Notes: generated by a model from the sequence alone, not told the origin. A DNA stretch of 64,000 bases from Lacipirellula limnantheis (GCF_007746075.1 NZ_CP036339.1:3563786-3627785); one strand, 5' to 3'; shown: positions 19,015 to 28,590, counted from the first letter of the stretch. Program-made: numbers and translations.

Positions 19015-20556
19015 TTATTGCTGAGTTTTAATTTTGAGGATCTGGGACTGGATGCCCTCGATGGTCTTGCCCATCTGTGCGCTGAGACCGAGTTGGCGGA
19101 CGGGGAAGTCCTGGAAGGTCATCAGGTGCTTTTCGGCAATGCCCACAATCGGGGTGAGTACCCAAGTCTTATGCTCCGCATACTGGCGGTTCACATCACC
19201 GGTTTGCCGCTCGAAGGGGTCCATGCGCAAGTTGGTAATCAGGGGCCGGCCCAACCCAACCAGGGGATCATCCCAATGCCCCCCTTCTTTGATAGAGAAA
19301 CTGACTTTGAACGCATCGTACCGGATGGCTGTCAGGACGGTCTCGTCGTAGTAGAAGACGAACTTGCGAGCCGACTTGTCGCTCTCCCCCGTGAACAATG
19401 CGGTCTGGTCGTAGCCGTCCAGGTGTACCTTGTAGAGCTTGCCGCCGTAGTCTGCGCCTTGTTTCAGCTTCGCCACGGCATCGGGTTCGCCAGCGGCAGC
19501 CGCCAAAGTCGGCAGCAAGTCCGTCATGTCGACGATTTCACTGGAGACCCGCCCTCCGGGGGCGCCGGGCCAACGGACAAGGCACGGGGCGCGCACGCCG
19601 CCTTCCCAGGTTGTTCCCTTGTCGCCGCGAAACGGGCTCGTGCCGCCTTCGGGCCACATGTACTGATACGCGCCGTTGTCGGTCACGTAAACGACGATCG
19701 TATTCTTGGCGAGGCCCGTTTCGTCGAGCTTCGCCAAAAGCTGGCCGACGTGCCCGTCATGCTCAGCGAGCGCGTCGCCGTAAACGTCCTCCCGACCCGC
19801 CCGGGACTTTCCGCGAACGCCGTCCTTGAAGTGGAAAAATACATGGAGGCGCGCGGAGCAGTGCCAGAGAAAGAAGGGATGCTTGTCTTTCGCCTTGCGA
19901 TCCAGGAAAGCGAGCGACTTAGCAACGATCTCGTCATCGAAACTCTCCATCCGCTTCGTCGTCAGCGGGCCTTCATCCTTGGTCGGGCCGTCGGCCGCGC
20001 CGGAGATGACTCCGCGCGGGTCAAACTTTTTTCGGAACGCCGGGTCCGTCGGGCGGTCGGGGTCTTCCAAGTCCTCATTGCCGTTGAGGTGGTAAAGGTT
20101 TCCGAAGTACTCGTCGAACCCATGCCTGTGCGGCAGATGCTCCTCAAGATCACCAAGGTGGTTCTTGCCGAACTGAGCGGTCGAATAACCATTGGCCTTG
20201 AGGATTTCGGCGAGCGTTACGTCCTCCTTTTGCAGACCGGCGGGCGAGCCGGGCGTGCCGACGGTCGTCAGACCGGTCCGGACGGGAAGCTGGCCCGTGA
20301 GGAACGCGGCGCGACCTGCGGTACAACTCGGCTGAGCGTAGAACGAGGTCAGCCGAAGTCCTTCGCGGCCGATGCGGTCAATGTTGGGCGTTTGCACCCC
20401 CATGATGTCGCCGCCATAGGACGACACATTCATCCAGCCGACGTCGTCGGCCATGATGACAAGGATGTTTGGCTTGGATTGAGCTTCTACGGACCGTGGA
20501 AGGAAGACGACCCCGGTCAAAACGGCAGTGGCCAAAACCGAACGAAGCAGAAACAC
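19015..20556 (-). CDS. sulfatase, exported (first gene of sulfatase operon)
   Basis: A 513-residue sulfatase of a different subfamily from its two neighbours. The signal peptide is residues 1-25 (ends VEAQ), metal ligands are in NILVIMADDVGW, the signature CTAGRAAFLTGQ begins at Cys78, and GRxxYxDA-like (REDVYGDALAEHDGHVG) and TDNGAY motifs follow. The CxAxR core is a valid formylglycine site. The GTG at 20556 is chosen: it has GGAGG eight bases upstream and directly precedes the hydrophobic signal sequence, whereas the frame to 20703 adds 49 residues with no signal. It leads a three-gene operon (19-base gap to the next start). Confidence 0.88.
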   Translation of the reverse strand: MFLLRSVLATAVLTGVVFLPRSVEAQSKPNILVIMADDVGWMNVSSYGGDIMGVQTPNIDRIGREGLRLTSFYAQPSCTAGRAAFLTGQLPVRTGLTTVGTPGSPAGLQKEDVTLAEILKANGYSTAQFGKNHLGDLEEHLPHRHGFDEYFGNLYHLNGNEDLEDPDRPTDPAFRKKFDPRGVISGAADGPTKDEGPLTTKRMESFDDEIVAKSLAFLDRKAKDKHPFFLWHCSARLHVFFHFKDGVRGKSRAGREDVYGDALAEHDGHVGQLLAKLDETGLAKNTIVVYVTDNGAYQYMWPEGGTSPFRGDKGTTWEGGVRAPCLVRWPGAPGGRVSSEIVDMTDLLPTLAAAAGEPDAVAKLKQGADYGGKLYKVHLDGYDQTALFTGESDKSARKFVFYYDETVLTAIRYDAFKVSFSIKEGGHWDDPLVGLGRPLITNLRMDPFERQTGDVNRQYAEHKTWVLTPIVGIAEKHLMTFQDFPVRQLGLSAQMGKTIEGIQSQILKIKTQQ

Positions 20557-21113
20557 TTTACGGTCCTCCGGCCAAGCTTTATGCCAGCTGGCGGTAAACG
20601 ACGTTCGAGAGGCTGGCAACGAGCCAAATCCACGCCTTCTGAATCGTACGTGAGAAGAACTTAAGTAGGCGCGATTTGCGGGGGACGCCGTCGGCTCCAA
20701 CAACTTTCAGCGTAACGAGTTATCGCAATCGTGTCAAATTACGAGCGGTTGCCTACTCATTCGAAAAACGCACGCAGAAATGCAGTATGAGCGATCGCTC
20801 TGCAGGAGACTCAGTAGAAGACCACCCCCGGATCTCGAAGGAGGTTGCAAGTGCAGCGAACACCGCCGTTGACGGCTGCGCCTAGTACCGCGACGTAGTA
20901 AGAAACAGATACCAGCAGTAGGCTTCGTGCGGTCGCCGCTGGACGTAATGTCGGCCAAGTATCTCGTGATGACTGTCAGCAATGACGCTCACGCTTGATT
21001 GTTTGCATACCCAGCGCCGCACCTTTACGCGGCCGGGCGCTGCACTTTTCAACGGACACCCACAGATCACCCAGGCGATCGATGCGTATCGCCGCGTCCC
21101 GTAGGCCGGGCCA
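20557..21113. other. intergenic region upstream of sulfatase operon
   Basis: About 560 bases. The part adjoining 20556 must hold the sulfatase operon promoter; the rest is downstream of the PEP-CTERM gene ending at 21114. All open frames are shorter than 95 codons with atypical composition. No tRNA, hairpin terminator or repeat recognised. Confidence 0.45.
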
Positions 21114-22622
21114 TTACGGCACGGCCGCAAGCGTTCGTCGCCGAACACGAGCGCCCGAGATCGCTACGACAACCAGCGAGCCCAGGACCAGCGACGTTGG
21201 CTCCGGCACTGTCGCCGACGCCGTGGCGATAGGCGGCGTGGCGCCGAACTGCTGCTGCCAGATGAGGAAGTCGGCGCCATCGCTGTCAGTATCCCCGTCG
21301 GCGTCGCCCTGCAAATGGGTCGTCCCGGTCGCGAATCCCAGGCGCCATTTAATCAGGTCGATGTTGTCGACGTCGCCGTCCTCGTCGAAGTCGGCCGCCG
21401 CGGGAAGCACGCGGAGTTTCACGTTCGTCGGGTTGTAGAGCACGCTCCAGCGGAGGTTGCCGGCGAGCGGCGGCAGGGTCACGGAGGAAAACGTCCCGAA
21501 CACGCCCGCGGCGTCAAGCACCTGAAACTCGTCGTTGACGACGGGGGTCGAAAGCAAGGAATACCGCAGGGCGCCGCCGAGTTCCGCGGCGCCAGTTACG
21601 CTGAGCGCACTGCTTTGCGACAGGTCGAGGGTTCCTCCGGGCCACATTTTCAAGTTGCCGCCGACCGTCGTCTGATTGCCGAGCCCCATCGCGAGCACGC
21701 CCGTCCCGCCGGCGCTTAGCGTCGTGCCGCCCACGGCCAAGTTGCCGGTCAGCGACCAGGCAGCGCTCGGGCCAAGAATCGTGGCGCCATTCACATTGAC
21801 GGTCCCCACGCTGCCGGGTTGTGCCGCGATGCTGGCGGAAGCGCCGGACAGAATTCCCGCGGATCGGACCGTTTGCCCGGCGAGCATCTGGCTGGTCGCC
21901 AGCATGTTGATTGTGCCCTGGCCCGCGTCGCCGACGATCAGGTCGCCGGCGTTCCAGATGCCGGCGATGTTGGCCACGCCGCTGCCGCCGACGGACTGGC
22001 CAACGATCGTCGTCGCCGAACCGACGCTCCCTTGCCTGGGAAAGCAGCAGATGCCTAAGAAACTCGACCCCGCAGACGCCTGAACGTCGAGTTGCCCCTG
22101 TCCGGCGCCTCCCAGGATCAGCGCCCCGTTGCCGCTTGTCGTGCTATTGGAACTCACCGTCAATTGGCCGCTCGACAGGGCGCCGGCGCCGATCGTGATC
22201 GGGCCCGTGACGGTTGCCGCGGCGTTGTTGAGTCGAATCGCTGCGGAACCGTTCGCCGCAGACGACACGTCGAACGAATCGGCGGCAAACTTGTGGCGCG
22301 GCGTGAATGTCGGCACGCTGGCGACGTCGAACGTCACGTTGCCGGCGCCGACGTTCCAACTGCCGACGGAGTAACTGGCGGCGAGACTGACGTTATAAGT
22401 GGAGTTGAGGTTGAAGCCGGCCCCTTCGTTCGCCGCGTCGGGCACGCCGACCGGCGACCAATTGCCGTTGCTCGCATAGGCGCCGCCGGCGGAGTTGTTC
22501 CAGTCGTAGAGGAAACCCAATTGGGCGTGCGCCGCCGAAGGCACGGCCACGGCAATAACGACCGCCGCAAGTCGAGTTGCGGAACGCCGCCAGCGCCCCC
22601 CATCGTGTTGAGAACGGGCCAT
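21114..22622 (-). CDS. PEP-CTERM protein with dockerin-like domain
   Basis: A 502-residue secreted protein. The signal peptide covers ~15-34 (AVAVPSAAHAQ). Then come beta-strand-rich autotransporter-like repeats (WNNSAGGAYASNGNWSPVGVPD, a motif common in planctomycete surface proteins), a dockerin-like pair (DFDEDGDVDNIDL and DADGDTDSDGADF, ~410-460) and a PEP-CTERM tail (VPEPTSLVLGSLVVVAISGARVRRR). The ATG at 22622 is chosen because a signal peptide follows; the frame remains open to 23111, but that part is a transposase remnant and stray PEP-CTERM tail. Likely a surface-anchored protein of unknown function. Confidence 0.8.
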   Translation of the reverse strand: MARSQHDGGRWRRSATRLAAVVIAVAVPSAAHAQLGFLYDWNNSAGGAYASNGNWSPVGVPDAANEGAGFNLNSTYNVSLAASYSVGSWNVGAGNVTFDVASVPTFTPRHKFAADSFDVSSAANGSAAIRLNNAAATVTGPITIGAGALSSGQLTVSSNSTTSGNGALILGGAGQGQLDVQASAGSSFLGICCFPRQGSVGSATTIVGQSVGGSGVANIAGIWNAGDLIVGDAGQGTINMLATSQMLAGQTVRSAGILSGASASIAAQPGSVGTVNVNGATILGPSAAWSLTGNLAVGGTTLSAGGTGVLAMGLGNQTTVGGNLKMWPGGTLDLSQSSALSVTGAAELGGALRYSLLSTPVVNDEFQVLDAAGVFGTFSSVTLPPLAGNLRWSVLYNPTNVKLRVLPAAADFDEDGDVDNIDLIKWRLGFATGTTHLQGDADGDTDSDGADFLIWQQQFGATPPIATASATVPEPTSLVLGSLVVVAISGARVRRRTLAAVP

Positions 22623-22679
22623 GCACGACCTCACTGTTGTTGGGTAACGACCGACGCGAGGCGCCCAAGGCGCCTGCCG

Positions 22680-22781
22680 CATGTCAGACGCGTTGCGTCT
22701 CCGCCGCCTCCGCAATGATAACCGAATCATCAATGCCGCGGCCATGCCGAGCGTTGACGGCTCCGGTCCTTCGGGTTGGGG
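22680..22781 (-). pseudogene. stray PEP-CTERM sorting tail
   Basis: In the same frame as the transposase remnant the sequence reads GPEPSTLGMAAALMIRLS followed by six arginines. This is a textbook PEP-CTERM signal (PEP motif, hydrophobic stretch, basic cluster) without any protein body. It probably marks the 3' end of another PEP-CTERM gene interrupted or deleted by the insertion element upstream. No stop codon follows until the next gene, so the original stop is also lost. Confidence 0.55.
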
Positions 22782-23111
22782 CCGACAATGGCCTCCAAAA
22801 CGCGCTTTGGCTGGCGAGCCGGCGGCGGCCTGCCGCTTCCAATCGACGCTCCCCAACTCGTCGCAGTGCTCGACCAGCATGGCACACACTTGCTCCAGCA
22901 CGCGATTCTCGGACCACCGCTGGAACCAGCGGTGAACCGTCGAGTCATCGCCGAATTCTTTGGGTAGCTTGTTCCACAGGCAGCCGCTGCGCATCTGATA
23001 GATGATTCCGTTGACGCACCCGCGCCAGCAAGCCGACGGCCGTCCCGTGCGCTTCCGCGCCCGGAATTCCGCGAACACCGGTTCGATCATCGCCCACAAC
23101 TGGTCGTTCAC
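22782..23111 (-). mobile_element. IS5-type transposase N-terminal remnant
   Basis: About 110 residues starting NDQLWAMIEPVF, containing GRPSACWRGCVNGIIYQM, CLWNKLPKEFGDDSTVHRW, FQRWSENRVLEQ and DWKRQAAAGSPAKARFGG. This is the order of the N-terminal domain (DUF4096 type) of IS5-family DDE transposases. The DDE catalytic core is absent, as the frame passes straight into a PEP-CTERM tail. Just upstream (~23115-23157) a further stretch ASKKALMTAEVLDAI, ended by a TAG, may be the original N-terminus. Inverted repeats were not found by eye. Confidence 0.7.
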
Positions 23112-23218
23112 TTCCTAAATCGCATCCAAGACCTCCGCAGTCATCAGAGCCTTCTTGCTCGCCGTTACCGCTGATGTAACTCACATCCACCGTCCTTCGA
23201 ACAACAGTTCTGAGCTAG

Positions 23219-23428
23219 TCACAAAGATTGCCGCGCCCGGTAAGCTAGCCTGCCCACGATCTGCCGGGCCTTAGCCGCATCTTTCACGCCATCGCAATCC
23301 ACCGACGCCTGCATGTGCCCGTCGTCGGCGATGACGTAAGCGCATAGCGAATCGACGGGGCCATCGCCATTTTCATCACGCAGACGATAGGCGAAACGCC
23401 TAACGTCACTGGCAATCGATTCTCTCAC
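23219..23428 (-). CDS. small hypothetical protein (69 aa)
   Basis: A 69-residue frame with protein-like composition: FAYRLRDENGDGPVDSLCAYVIADDGHMQASVDCDG followed by an Ala/Arg helix (KDAAKARQIVGRLAYRARQ). It suggests a compact alpha/beta fold. It is isolated and leftward. No family recognised; it is judged coding because hydrophobic and charged residues alternate sensibly, unlike the nearby shadow frames. Confidence 0.4.
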   Translation of the reverse strand: MRESIASDVRRFAYRLRDENGDGPVDSLCAYVIADDGHMQASVDCDGVKDAAKARQIVGRLAYRARQSL

Positions 23429-23795
23429 GTCGAAGCAAGCGGACGATGCTTCGCTTTTGATCCAGCGCAGCCGTTCGGCCTGCGATTCGTTCTTGTTAGT
23501 GCCCCACGTGGTCGGCCAGCACCCAAGGTATGGTCGGCAGAAAACGAGCGAGAAGTTCTGGAAGCGACGAGTAAACTGCTCGGGCGCATAAATGCTCTAC
23601 TGAGAGGTTATCGCGTGACCGTCTTGCACGAGCGGATAGCCGGAAGACGGCCAATTCTTGGCAGTCATGGCAGCGAGCTTGGATAGATGCGTTGGTATTT
23701 GCTTGAGCTGGGGAATTCGTCAATCTCGCGATGTGCGTCCCCTGCGGCGAAGCCTGCGCGTTGTGCGGAAGTCCTGAGTGGCTGGTCCAGCAACC
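23429..23795. other. intergenic region between small protein and histidine kinase
   Basis: About 370 bases with one 75-codon leftward frame (23496-23723) that includes a CHDC pair but no other support. I do not call it. No RNA gene or clear terminator seen downstream of the histidine kinase. Confidence 0.35.
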
Positions 23796-26700
23796 TCACG
23801 CGATGGGCGACATAGGGATCGTCAACACAAACGTACTTCCTTTGCCGAGCGTGCTTGTTACCGTAATTCGCCCTCCAATCAGCGCCGCTAGCTTAGTGCT
23901 GATATGAAGCCCCAACCCGGTGCCTTCAACGACAACTTCTTTCGTATTCGTCCGATAGAACAATTCGAACACCCGGGGAATATCGTCGGCGGCGATTCCA
24001 ATTCCGGTGTCCGACACAGCAAACCTCAGCAGTTCTCCATCGATACTCGCCCGTATTGTGATTTCCCCTTTCTTGGTGAATTTAATCGCGTTGCTGACGA
24101 GGTTAAGGAGAATCTGGTGGCACTTTCCGCGGTCGGAGTGGAAGGCAGGACAGTTGCCGATGACTTCCACCAACAACTTAACGTCTGGACGATCTTCCAA
24201 TAGCGGCCTTGCCACTGCCGCCACCTCATAAATCACCTCCCTTACATCGCATGCGGCGAGCGACACTGTCAGTTGCCCCGCTTCGATCCTAGCGGTATCA
24301 AGAAGCTGGTTGACAATTAAGAGGAGGTGCTGGCCATTTCGTTGAATTCGCGTTAGGCGATCGCGTTGCCGGTTGTCCAGAGAATGGCAATCGTCAGAGC
24401 GCAGTAGGTTAGTCGAGAATCCGATGATCGCATTTAGAGGTGTCCGAAACTCGTGACTCATTTGCGCGAGAAATTCGCTCTTGGCTTTGCTTGCTGCGTC
24501 TGCTTTAAGTTGCATCTCGCGAAGCTCGGAGACATCGACGCAGGCGCCTACATAACCTTCGAACGCTCCAGAATCAGTCGTGCGAGGCACGCCGCGGCAC
24601 ATGAATACTCGAAAGCTGCCGTCGTTGCGGAGCAGACGAAACTCTGTTTGGAACTCGCATCTTTTTTCGAATGAAGCTCGATAGACACCCAAATAGGGCT
24701 CCGCATCGTCCGGATGCAGCCCCTGAATCCAGTGATCGCCCAGCAAGGATTCAGGGCGCTGACCTGTGAGTTCACGCCAATATTCATTGACGAAATCAAA
24801 GCCGCCATTCACGTCGCTGGTCCAGATCAGCATTGGACATGAATCTGCCAGCCTCCGAAATCGCCTTTCGCTCTCAGCGATCCGTTGCTCGCTAACTTTT
24901 CGTTCCGTGATGTCACTGATGGTTCCCACCATTCTTAGTGGCAGGCCGAATTCGTCTTGCATCACAACCCGGCTTCGGTCAAGAAACCAGCGAAACTCTC
25001 CCGACTTGGTTCGCAGACGCAACTCACCGGTGTGGGCGAGCACAGTCCCGTTTGCCACACCATCAAGGTGGTTCTCTATTTGTTCTGCTTCTTCGGGATG
25101 CAGTAATTCACGAAAGAAGCTGATGTTGCCTTCGACTTCATCAGGCGGGTACTCGAGGAGCTTCGCCCACTGCGGACTATAAAAGGCGACGCCAGTATGA
25201 ATATTCCAATCCCATATTCCGTCTGACGTTGCATCAAGGGCAAACTGAAGGCGTTCCTCGCTGCTTCGAATCGCTCCCTCCATCTGTTTCGCAGCTGTGA
25301 CGTCGCGAATGATACTCACGACGGTGTGATCTCCGGCAGAGACAATTCTCGCTTCCAGATGCCTAACGCAACCTCTTACATGCAACGCAAAGTTGATTTG
25401 CCTCGGCTCGACGTTAGAATCCGCGCCGACAAACGCCTCAAGAAATTGACGGGCAATCGGTCCGGGCAGGGCATCGCTGACATTCATGCCAAGCAATGAC
25501 TCAGCCGATGCGCACAGCACTCCTGGATCAGGTGCATGTACTGCAAGAAACGTGCCGTCACGACGGTTGGTAAAGATCAGATCCGGATTTGCGCTAAGCA
25601 AAGCGCGATTATGCGATTCCTGCCTAGAGAGCTGTAATTCCGCCACTTTGCGGTCGGTAATATCCTGAATAGTGCCCCGCAGGCCAACGACTTCCCGTCC
25701 GAACCTTACGGGCGTTCCTTGCGTTCGCACCCAAATGGATCTCCCTTTCGCGGTAATTGCTGGAAGCTCAAGGTCATATGATTGGCCCGCGTTGATTGCC
25801 GCGGCGATCGCTGCTCGGATTGTCGCTTGAGCATCAGACGCGAAGAGGCCAATGACTGCGTCTACGGAGGGTTCGTCTGCGGGCTCCATGTCAAAGATGG
25901 AGAAGGTTTGCCGCGACCATGTTTGGACCGTCGTTCGAAGGTCGACTTCCCAACCGCCGACTCTGGCCATGCGGCCCGTACTCTCAAGCAATTCGGTGGT
26001 CGCGGCAAGCTGAGCCTCGGCCTCCTTGCGCTGCGTAATGTCCACGTTGACGCCGATGTAACCGACCGTTTGACCTTGATCGTCACGCCGGGCGCCAGTC
26101 ACTCCGAGTACGTACGTAGTCCTCCCATCGCGATTTTGAAAACGGTACTCTTGGTTCCATGGCTGCGCAGTACTAGCTCCTTGCAGCCATTCCGCAAAAA
26201 CACGTTCCCGGTCATCGGGATGCAAGCCATTGCTCCAACCGTCTCCCAATGCCTCTTCCAGGGAGACGCCGGCGACTTTCTGCCAGCAGGAATTGACATA
26301 CGTGCACTTACCGAGGCGGTCTGTCATCCAAATTCCGACCGGCGCCGTGTCGGCAAGCCTACGAAACCGTGCCTCTGTTTCCCGTGCCGATCCTTCGGCA
26401 AGCTTAAGGTTGGTTATATCTAGGTGGGTGCCGACCACTCGCAGCGGCCTACCGTCCTCGTCGCGCTCGATGACCGCGCCCTTATCACGAATCCAAATGT
26501 AGCTTCCGTCGCAATGACGCGCTCTAATGTCCGCTTCGAATTCGCAACCCGCCGCGTTGAAGATAACCTCGCTACAAATTCTATCGAGAATTGCGATGTC
26601 ATCAGGATGGACGCACGAGTTCCAGTGTTCGATCGTTGGCATCGGGCCATTTGGATCGAGCCCAAGCATGGCGTGCCACCGCGCGTTTACGATCAGTTGG

Positions 26701-26807
26701 CCGGTGGCGATGTTCCATTCCCACATTCCGAGGTCGGCCCCGCTTAATGCAAGGTAGAGGTGGCGAGGGCTCGCCGGCAGACGCATTTGGGAGTCGCTGG
26801 AATTCAT
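23796..26807 (-). CDS. multi-PAS soluble sensor histidine kinase
   Basis: A ~1003-residue cytoplasmic kinase without transmembrane segments. About six PAS/PAC units are stacked from residue ~13 to ~760 (repeated GMWEWNI / GDGWSNGLHPDD / GIWDWNIHTG / GDHWIQGLHPDD with DITERK or DITQRK ends). Then comes a HisKA domain with phospho-acceptor His in MSHEFRTPLN (~785) and a HATPase domain with N box NLVSNAIKF, DTGIGI, GTGLGLHIS and GKGSTF. There is no receiver domain, and no response regulator gene nearby, so its partner is elsewhere. The start at 26807 is chosen because the first PAS begins ~13 residues later; the frame is open to 26936. Confidence 0.85.
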   Translation of the reverse strand: MNSSDSQMRLPASPRHLYLALSGADLGMWEWNIATGQLIVNARWHAMLGLDPNGPMPTIEHWNSCVHPDDIAILDRICSEVIFNAAGCEFEADIRARHCDGSYIWIRDKGAVIERDEDGRPLRVVGTHLDITNLKLAEGSARETEARFRRLADTAPVGIWMTDRLGKCTYVNSCWQKVAGVSLEEALGDGWSNGLHPDDRERVFAEWLQGASTAQPWNQEYRFQNRDGRTTYVLGVTGARRDDQGQTVGYIGVNVDITQRKEAEAQLAATTELLESTGRMARVGGWEVDLRTTVQTWSRQTFSIFDMEPADEPSVDAVIGLFASDAQATIRAAIAAAINAGQSYDLELPAITAKGRSIWVRTQGTPVRFGREVVGLRGTIQDITDRKVAELQLSRQESHNRALLSANPDLIFTNRRDGTFLAVHAPDPGVLCASAESLLGMNVSDALPGPIARQFLEAFVGADSNVEPRQINFALHVRGCVRHLEARIVSAGDHTVVSIIRDVTAAKQMEGAIRSSEERLQFALDATSDGIWDWNIHTGVAFYSPQWAKLLEYPPDEVEGNISFFRELLHPEEAEQIENHLDGVANGTVLAHTGELRLRTKSGEFRWFLDRSRVVMQDEFGLPLRMVGTISDITERKVSEQRIAESERRFRRLADSCPMLIWTSDVNGGFDFVNEYWRELTGQRPESLLGDHWIQGLHPDDAEPYLGVYRASFEKRCEFQTEFRLLRNDGSFRVFMCRGVPRTTDSGAFEGYVGACVDVSELREMQLKADAASKAKSEFLAQMSHEFRTPLNAIIGFSTNLLRSDDCHSLDNRQRDRLTRIQRNGQHLLLIVNQLLDTARIEAGQLTVSLAACDVREVIYEVAAVARPLLEDRPDVKLLVEVIGNCPAFHSDRGKCHQILLNLVSNAIKFTKKGEITIRASIDGELLRFAVSDTGIGIAADDIPRVFELFYRTNTKEVVVEGTGLGLHISTKLAALIGGRITVTSTLGKGSTFVLTIPMSPIA

Positions 26808-27478
26808 CGGTTCACGCAGCTCAAGACAAGAGTTCGTTCCTGACCTAACGGGCCGTGAACTGGATGACTGAAGTACAACGTCTCGTCGCGTCTCTCTCCA
26901 CCAAATCGCTCGCGGATCCAGTTCCGACGAATTCAAGGAATATAGTTGACGTTAGCAGCATCAAGTCGTTCGCCGCGGACGGGGATGTAGGTATCCGATA
27001 TATGACTATGGGCGATTACTTGGCCGCCACAGCCCGGTGCGTCCGAGCCACACGAATGCTTCTTGAGACTTAAGTGGTTCCGTTCCGCCATCAGATTCCG
27101 GCGGAAGTCATTGGCGGGAACTTTCGTTGACGAACGACGGGGGACACCTGCCACGGTAGTAGCATCACGGGTTGTCGACTGTGCAGCAATAGGTAAGCGA
27201 GTGAATTGGCAGGCTGCGGCAACAAAGCGTGCAGCGCGGAGCCGCTCTTTCCACGATCGCGATTTAGCCGCACATGGTTTCTCACTTCGGCAACTTATTA
27301 CGGAAAAGCTGTGTCGGTGGAGGATGACGCTGGCACGCTGGCGTCATTGATCGAAGCTGTTGCGAACCGGAACGCTGTCTCACAGTCCGGTAGCACGCCG
27401 CTACGCAGCTCCTGCATCGCGGATTGCGTCAATGGCCTCGCTGCAAGGCGCCATTGAGGATGGTATAGGCGGCGATTT
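26808..27478. other. intergenic region, nothing recognised
   Basis: About 670 bases between the histidine kinase start and the 3' end of the DUF2293 gene. Only short, mutually overlapping frames with no motif are present. The kinase promoter must be in the left part. The composition is slightly less GC-rich than the coding flanks. Confidence 0.4.
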
Positions 27479-28159
27479 TTATTGAACTCCCGGGGCTTGA
27501 GTCAGTGCCTTCTTCAACGGACACCCTTCCTCGACCGGTTCACCTCGCCGATAACGGCCCAGCAACTCCGTCGATCGCTTGGCCAGCATCCTGCGAACTT
27601 CACGTCGCTTACCCTTCACCCTGGGAATCACGAGCGAGTCGTATCCTGTCGTCTGGTGGCGCATCCATGCGATGACGGCAGCTTCGGCCCGACGCTCTAC
27701 CGGGATGCGTCGAGTCCTCGCCACTGTCCCGGACCCGACCGGCGTGGCGTGATCCGTCACGGCCCGAGCCATCCAGTCGGCAAGATCGGCGTGGCTCTCG
27801 TGAAAGTCGAGAAACGCCACGACTGCACCGTGAAAGTCATCGACGTACTCGGCCTGGGCCTTCTCTCTTCGCCGGGAATCGGCTGCCTTTCTCTTGGCGA
27901 AGCCCTCCGTGGATCGCTCGACTTCGAGTTCGGTACGAATACGTTCTACCGTCGTAGCCGCAGTCCAAAGCCCCCTTGAGAAAAGCTTCCGACCCTTCTT
28001 CTCCGCCACAGCGTAGTGATCGCCCGCCGCCTTTATGCGTCGAGTGAGGGCGGCGTCACCTGGAGGAACCAGAATCCATCCTTCCGGGACGGTCAGGACT
28101 TTGCCATCAGCGCTTTGGACGGTGTTTGGCGTGGGGCCAAGGGTGAAGGTGGTGGTCAT
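27479..28159 (-). CDS. DUF2293 domain protein
   Basis: A 226-residue cytoplasmic protein. The C-terminal half carries the DUF2293 pattern, with AVIAWMRHQTTGYDSLVIPRV and KGKRREVRRMLAKRSTELLGRYR, a basic helical region. The N-terminal part begins with a short beta stretch (LTVPEGWILVPPGDAALTRRIKAAG) common in the family. The ATG at 28159 overlaps the upstream TfoX-like gene stop by four bases. The role is unknown; the basic surface suggests nucleic-acid binding, an inference only. Confidence 0.75.
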   Translation of the reverse strand: MTTTFTLGPTPNTVQSADGKVLTVPEGWILVPPGDAALTRRIKAAGDHYAVAEKKGRKLFSRGLWTAATTVERIRTELEVERSTEGFAKRKAADSRRREKAQAEYVDDFHGAVVAFLDFHESHADLADWMARAVTDHATPVGSGTVARTRRIPVERRAEAAVIAWMRHQTTGYDSLVIPRVKGKRREVRRMLAKRSTELLGRYRRGEPVEEGCPLKKALTQAPGVQ

Positions 28160-28413
28160 TCTTCCGCTTCCTTGCGAAGTCGATTCTTGGTCGCCTCGGT
28201 CAGTTCCCGCCAATCCTTCCCTTTTAACCCCGCTGCCAGCGCCCACAGCAGGTTGAGACTGGCCGTTGGATGACGTTGCTTCACGAGCCGATACGCCACA
28301 ACCGCGCCGCGCCGTTCAAGCTCGGCAATCGTTGTGATACCGGCGTCCCGAAGCCACTGGCCGCTCTTGGAGGCGAGGTTGAGCAGGCATTCGATCGGAG
28401 CGTCATCCGTCAT
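28156..28413 (-). CDS. TfoX C-terminal domain protein
   Basis: An 85-residue protein matching only the C-terminal helical domain of TfoX/Sxy: NLASKSGQWLRDAGITTIAEL, GAVVAYRLVK, ASLNLLWALAAGLKGKDWREL. This is a helix-hairpin-helix-like unit that in Sxy follows the N-terminal TfoX domain and, in stand-alone form, is frequent in many bacteria. In E. coli Sxy assists CRP at competence promoters; that role cannot be assumed here. It precedes and overlaps the DUF2293 gene (ATGA), so the two probably act together. Confidence 0.75.
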   Translation of the reverse strand: MTDDAPIECLLNLASKSGQWLRDAGITTIAELERRGAVVAYRLVKQRHPTASLNLLWALAAGLKGKDWRELTEATKNRLRKEAEE

Positions 28414-28590
28414 CGCCAGGTAACCTTCGCGTCGGGTACATTTTCTAATACCGAGTCCCTAGGAACACTTTCCTAGCAACGCCATCTGATAAACGAAGCG
28501 TGACGTCACCGAACTCGCTAGGCAGTAGCAATGCAAGCCTGAATACTATCGCAATGGACCAGGCGCCGCCAAACGCCGCTGACATCGATG

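Noticed and set aside
20557..20703. N-terminal extension of the first sulfatase (MLEPTASP...)
   Set aside because: No signal sequence or Shine-Dalgarno; the GTG at 20556 has GGAGG and begins the signal peptide.
23496..23723. 75-codon minus frame containing CHDC
   Set aside because: A single Cys pair without other support, and poor composition; not enough for a gene call.
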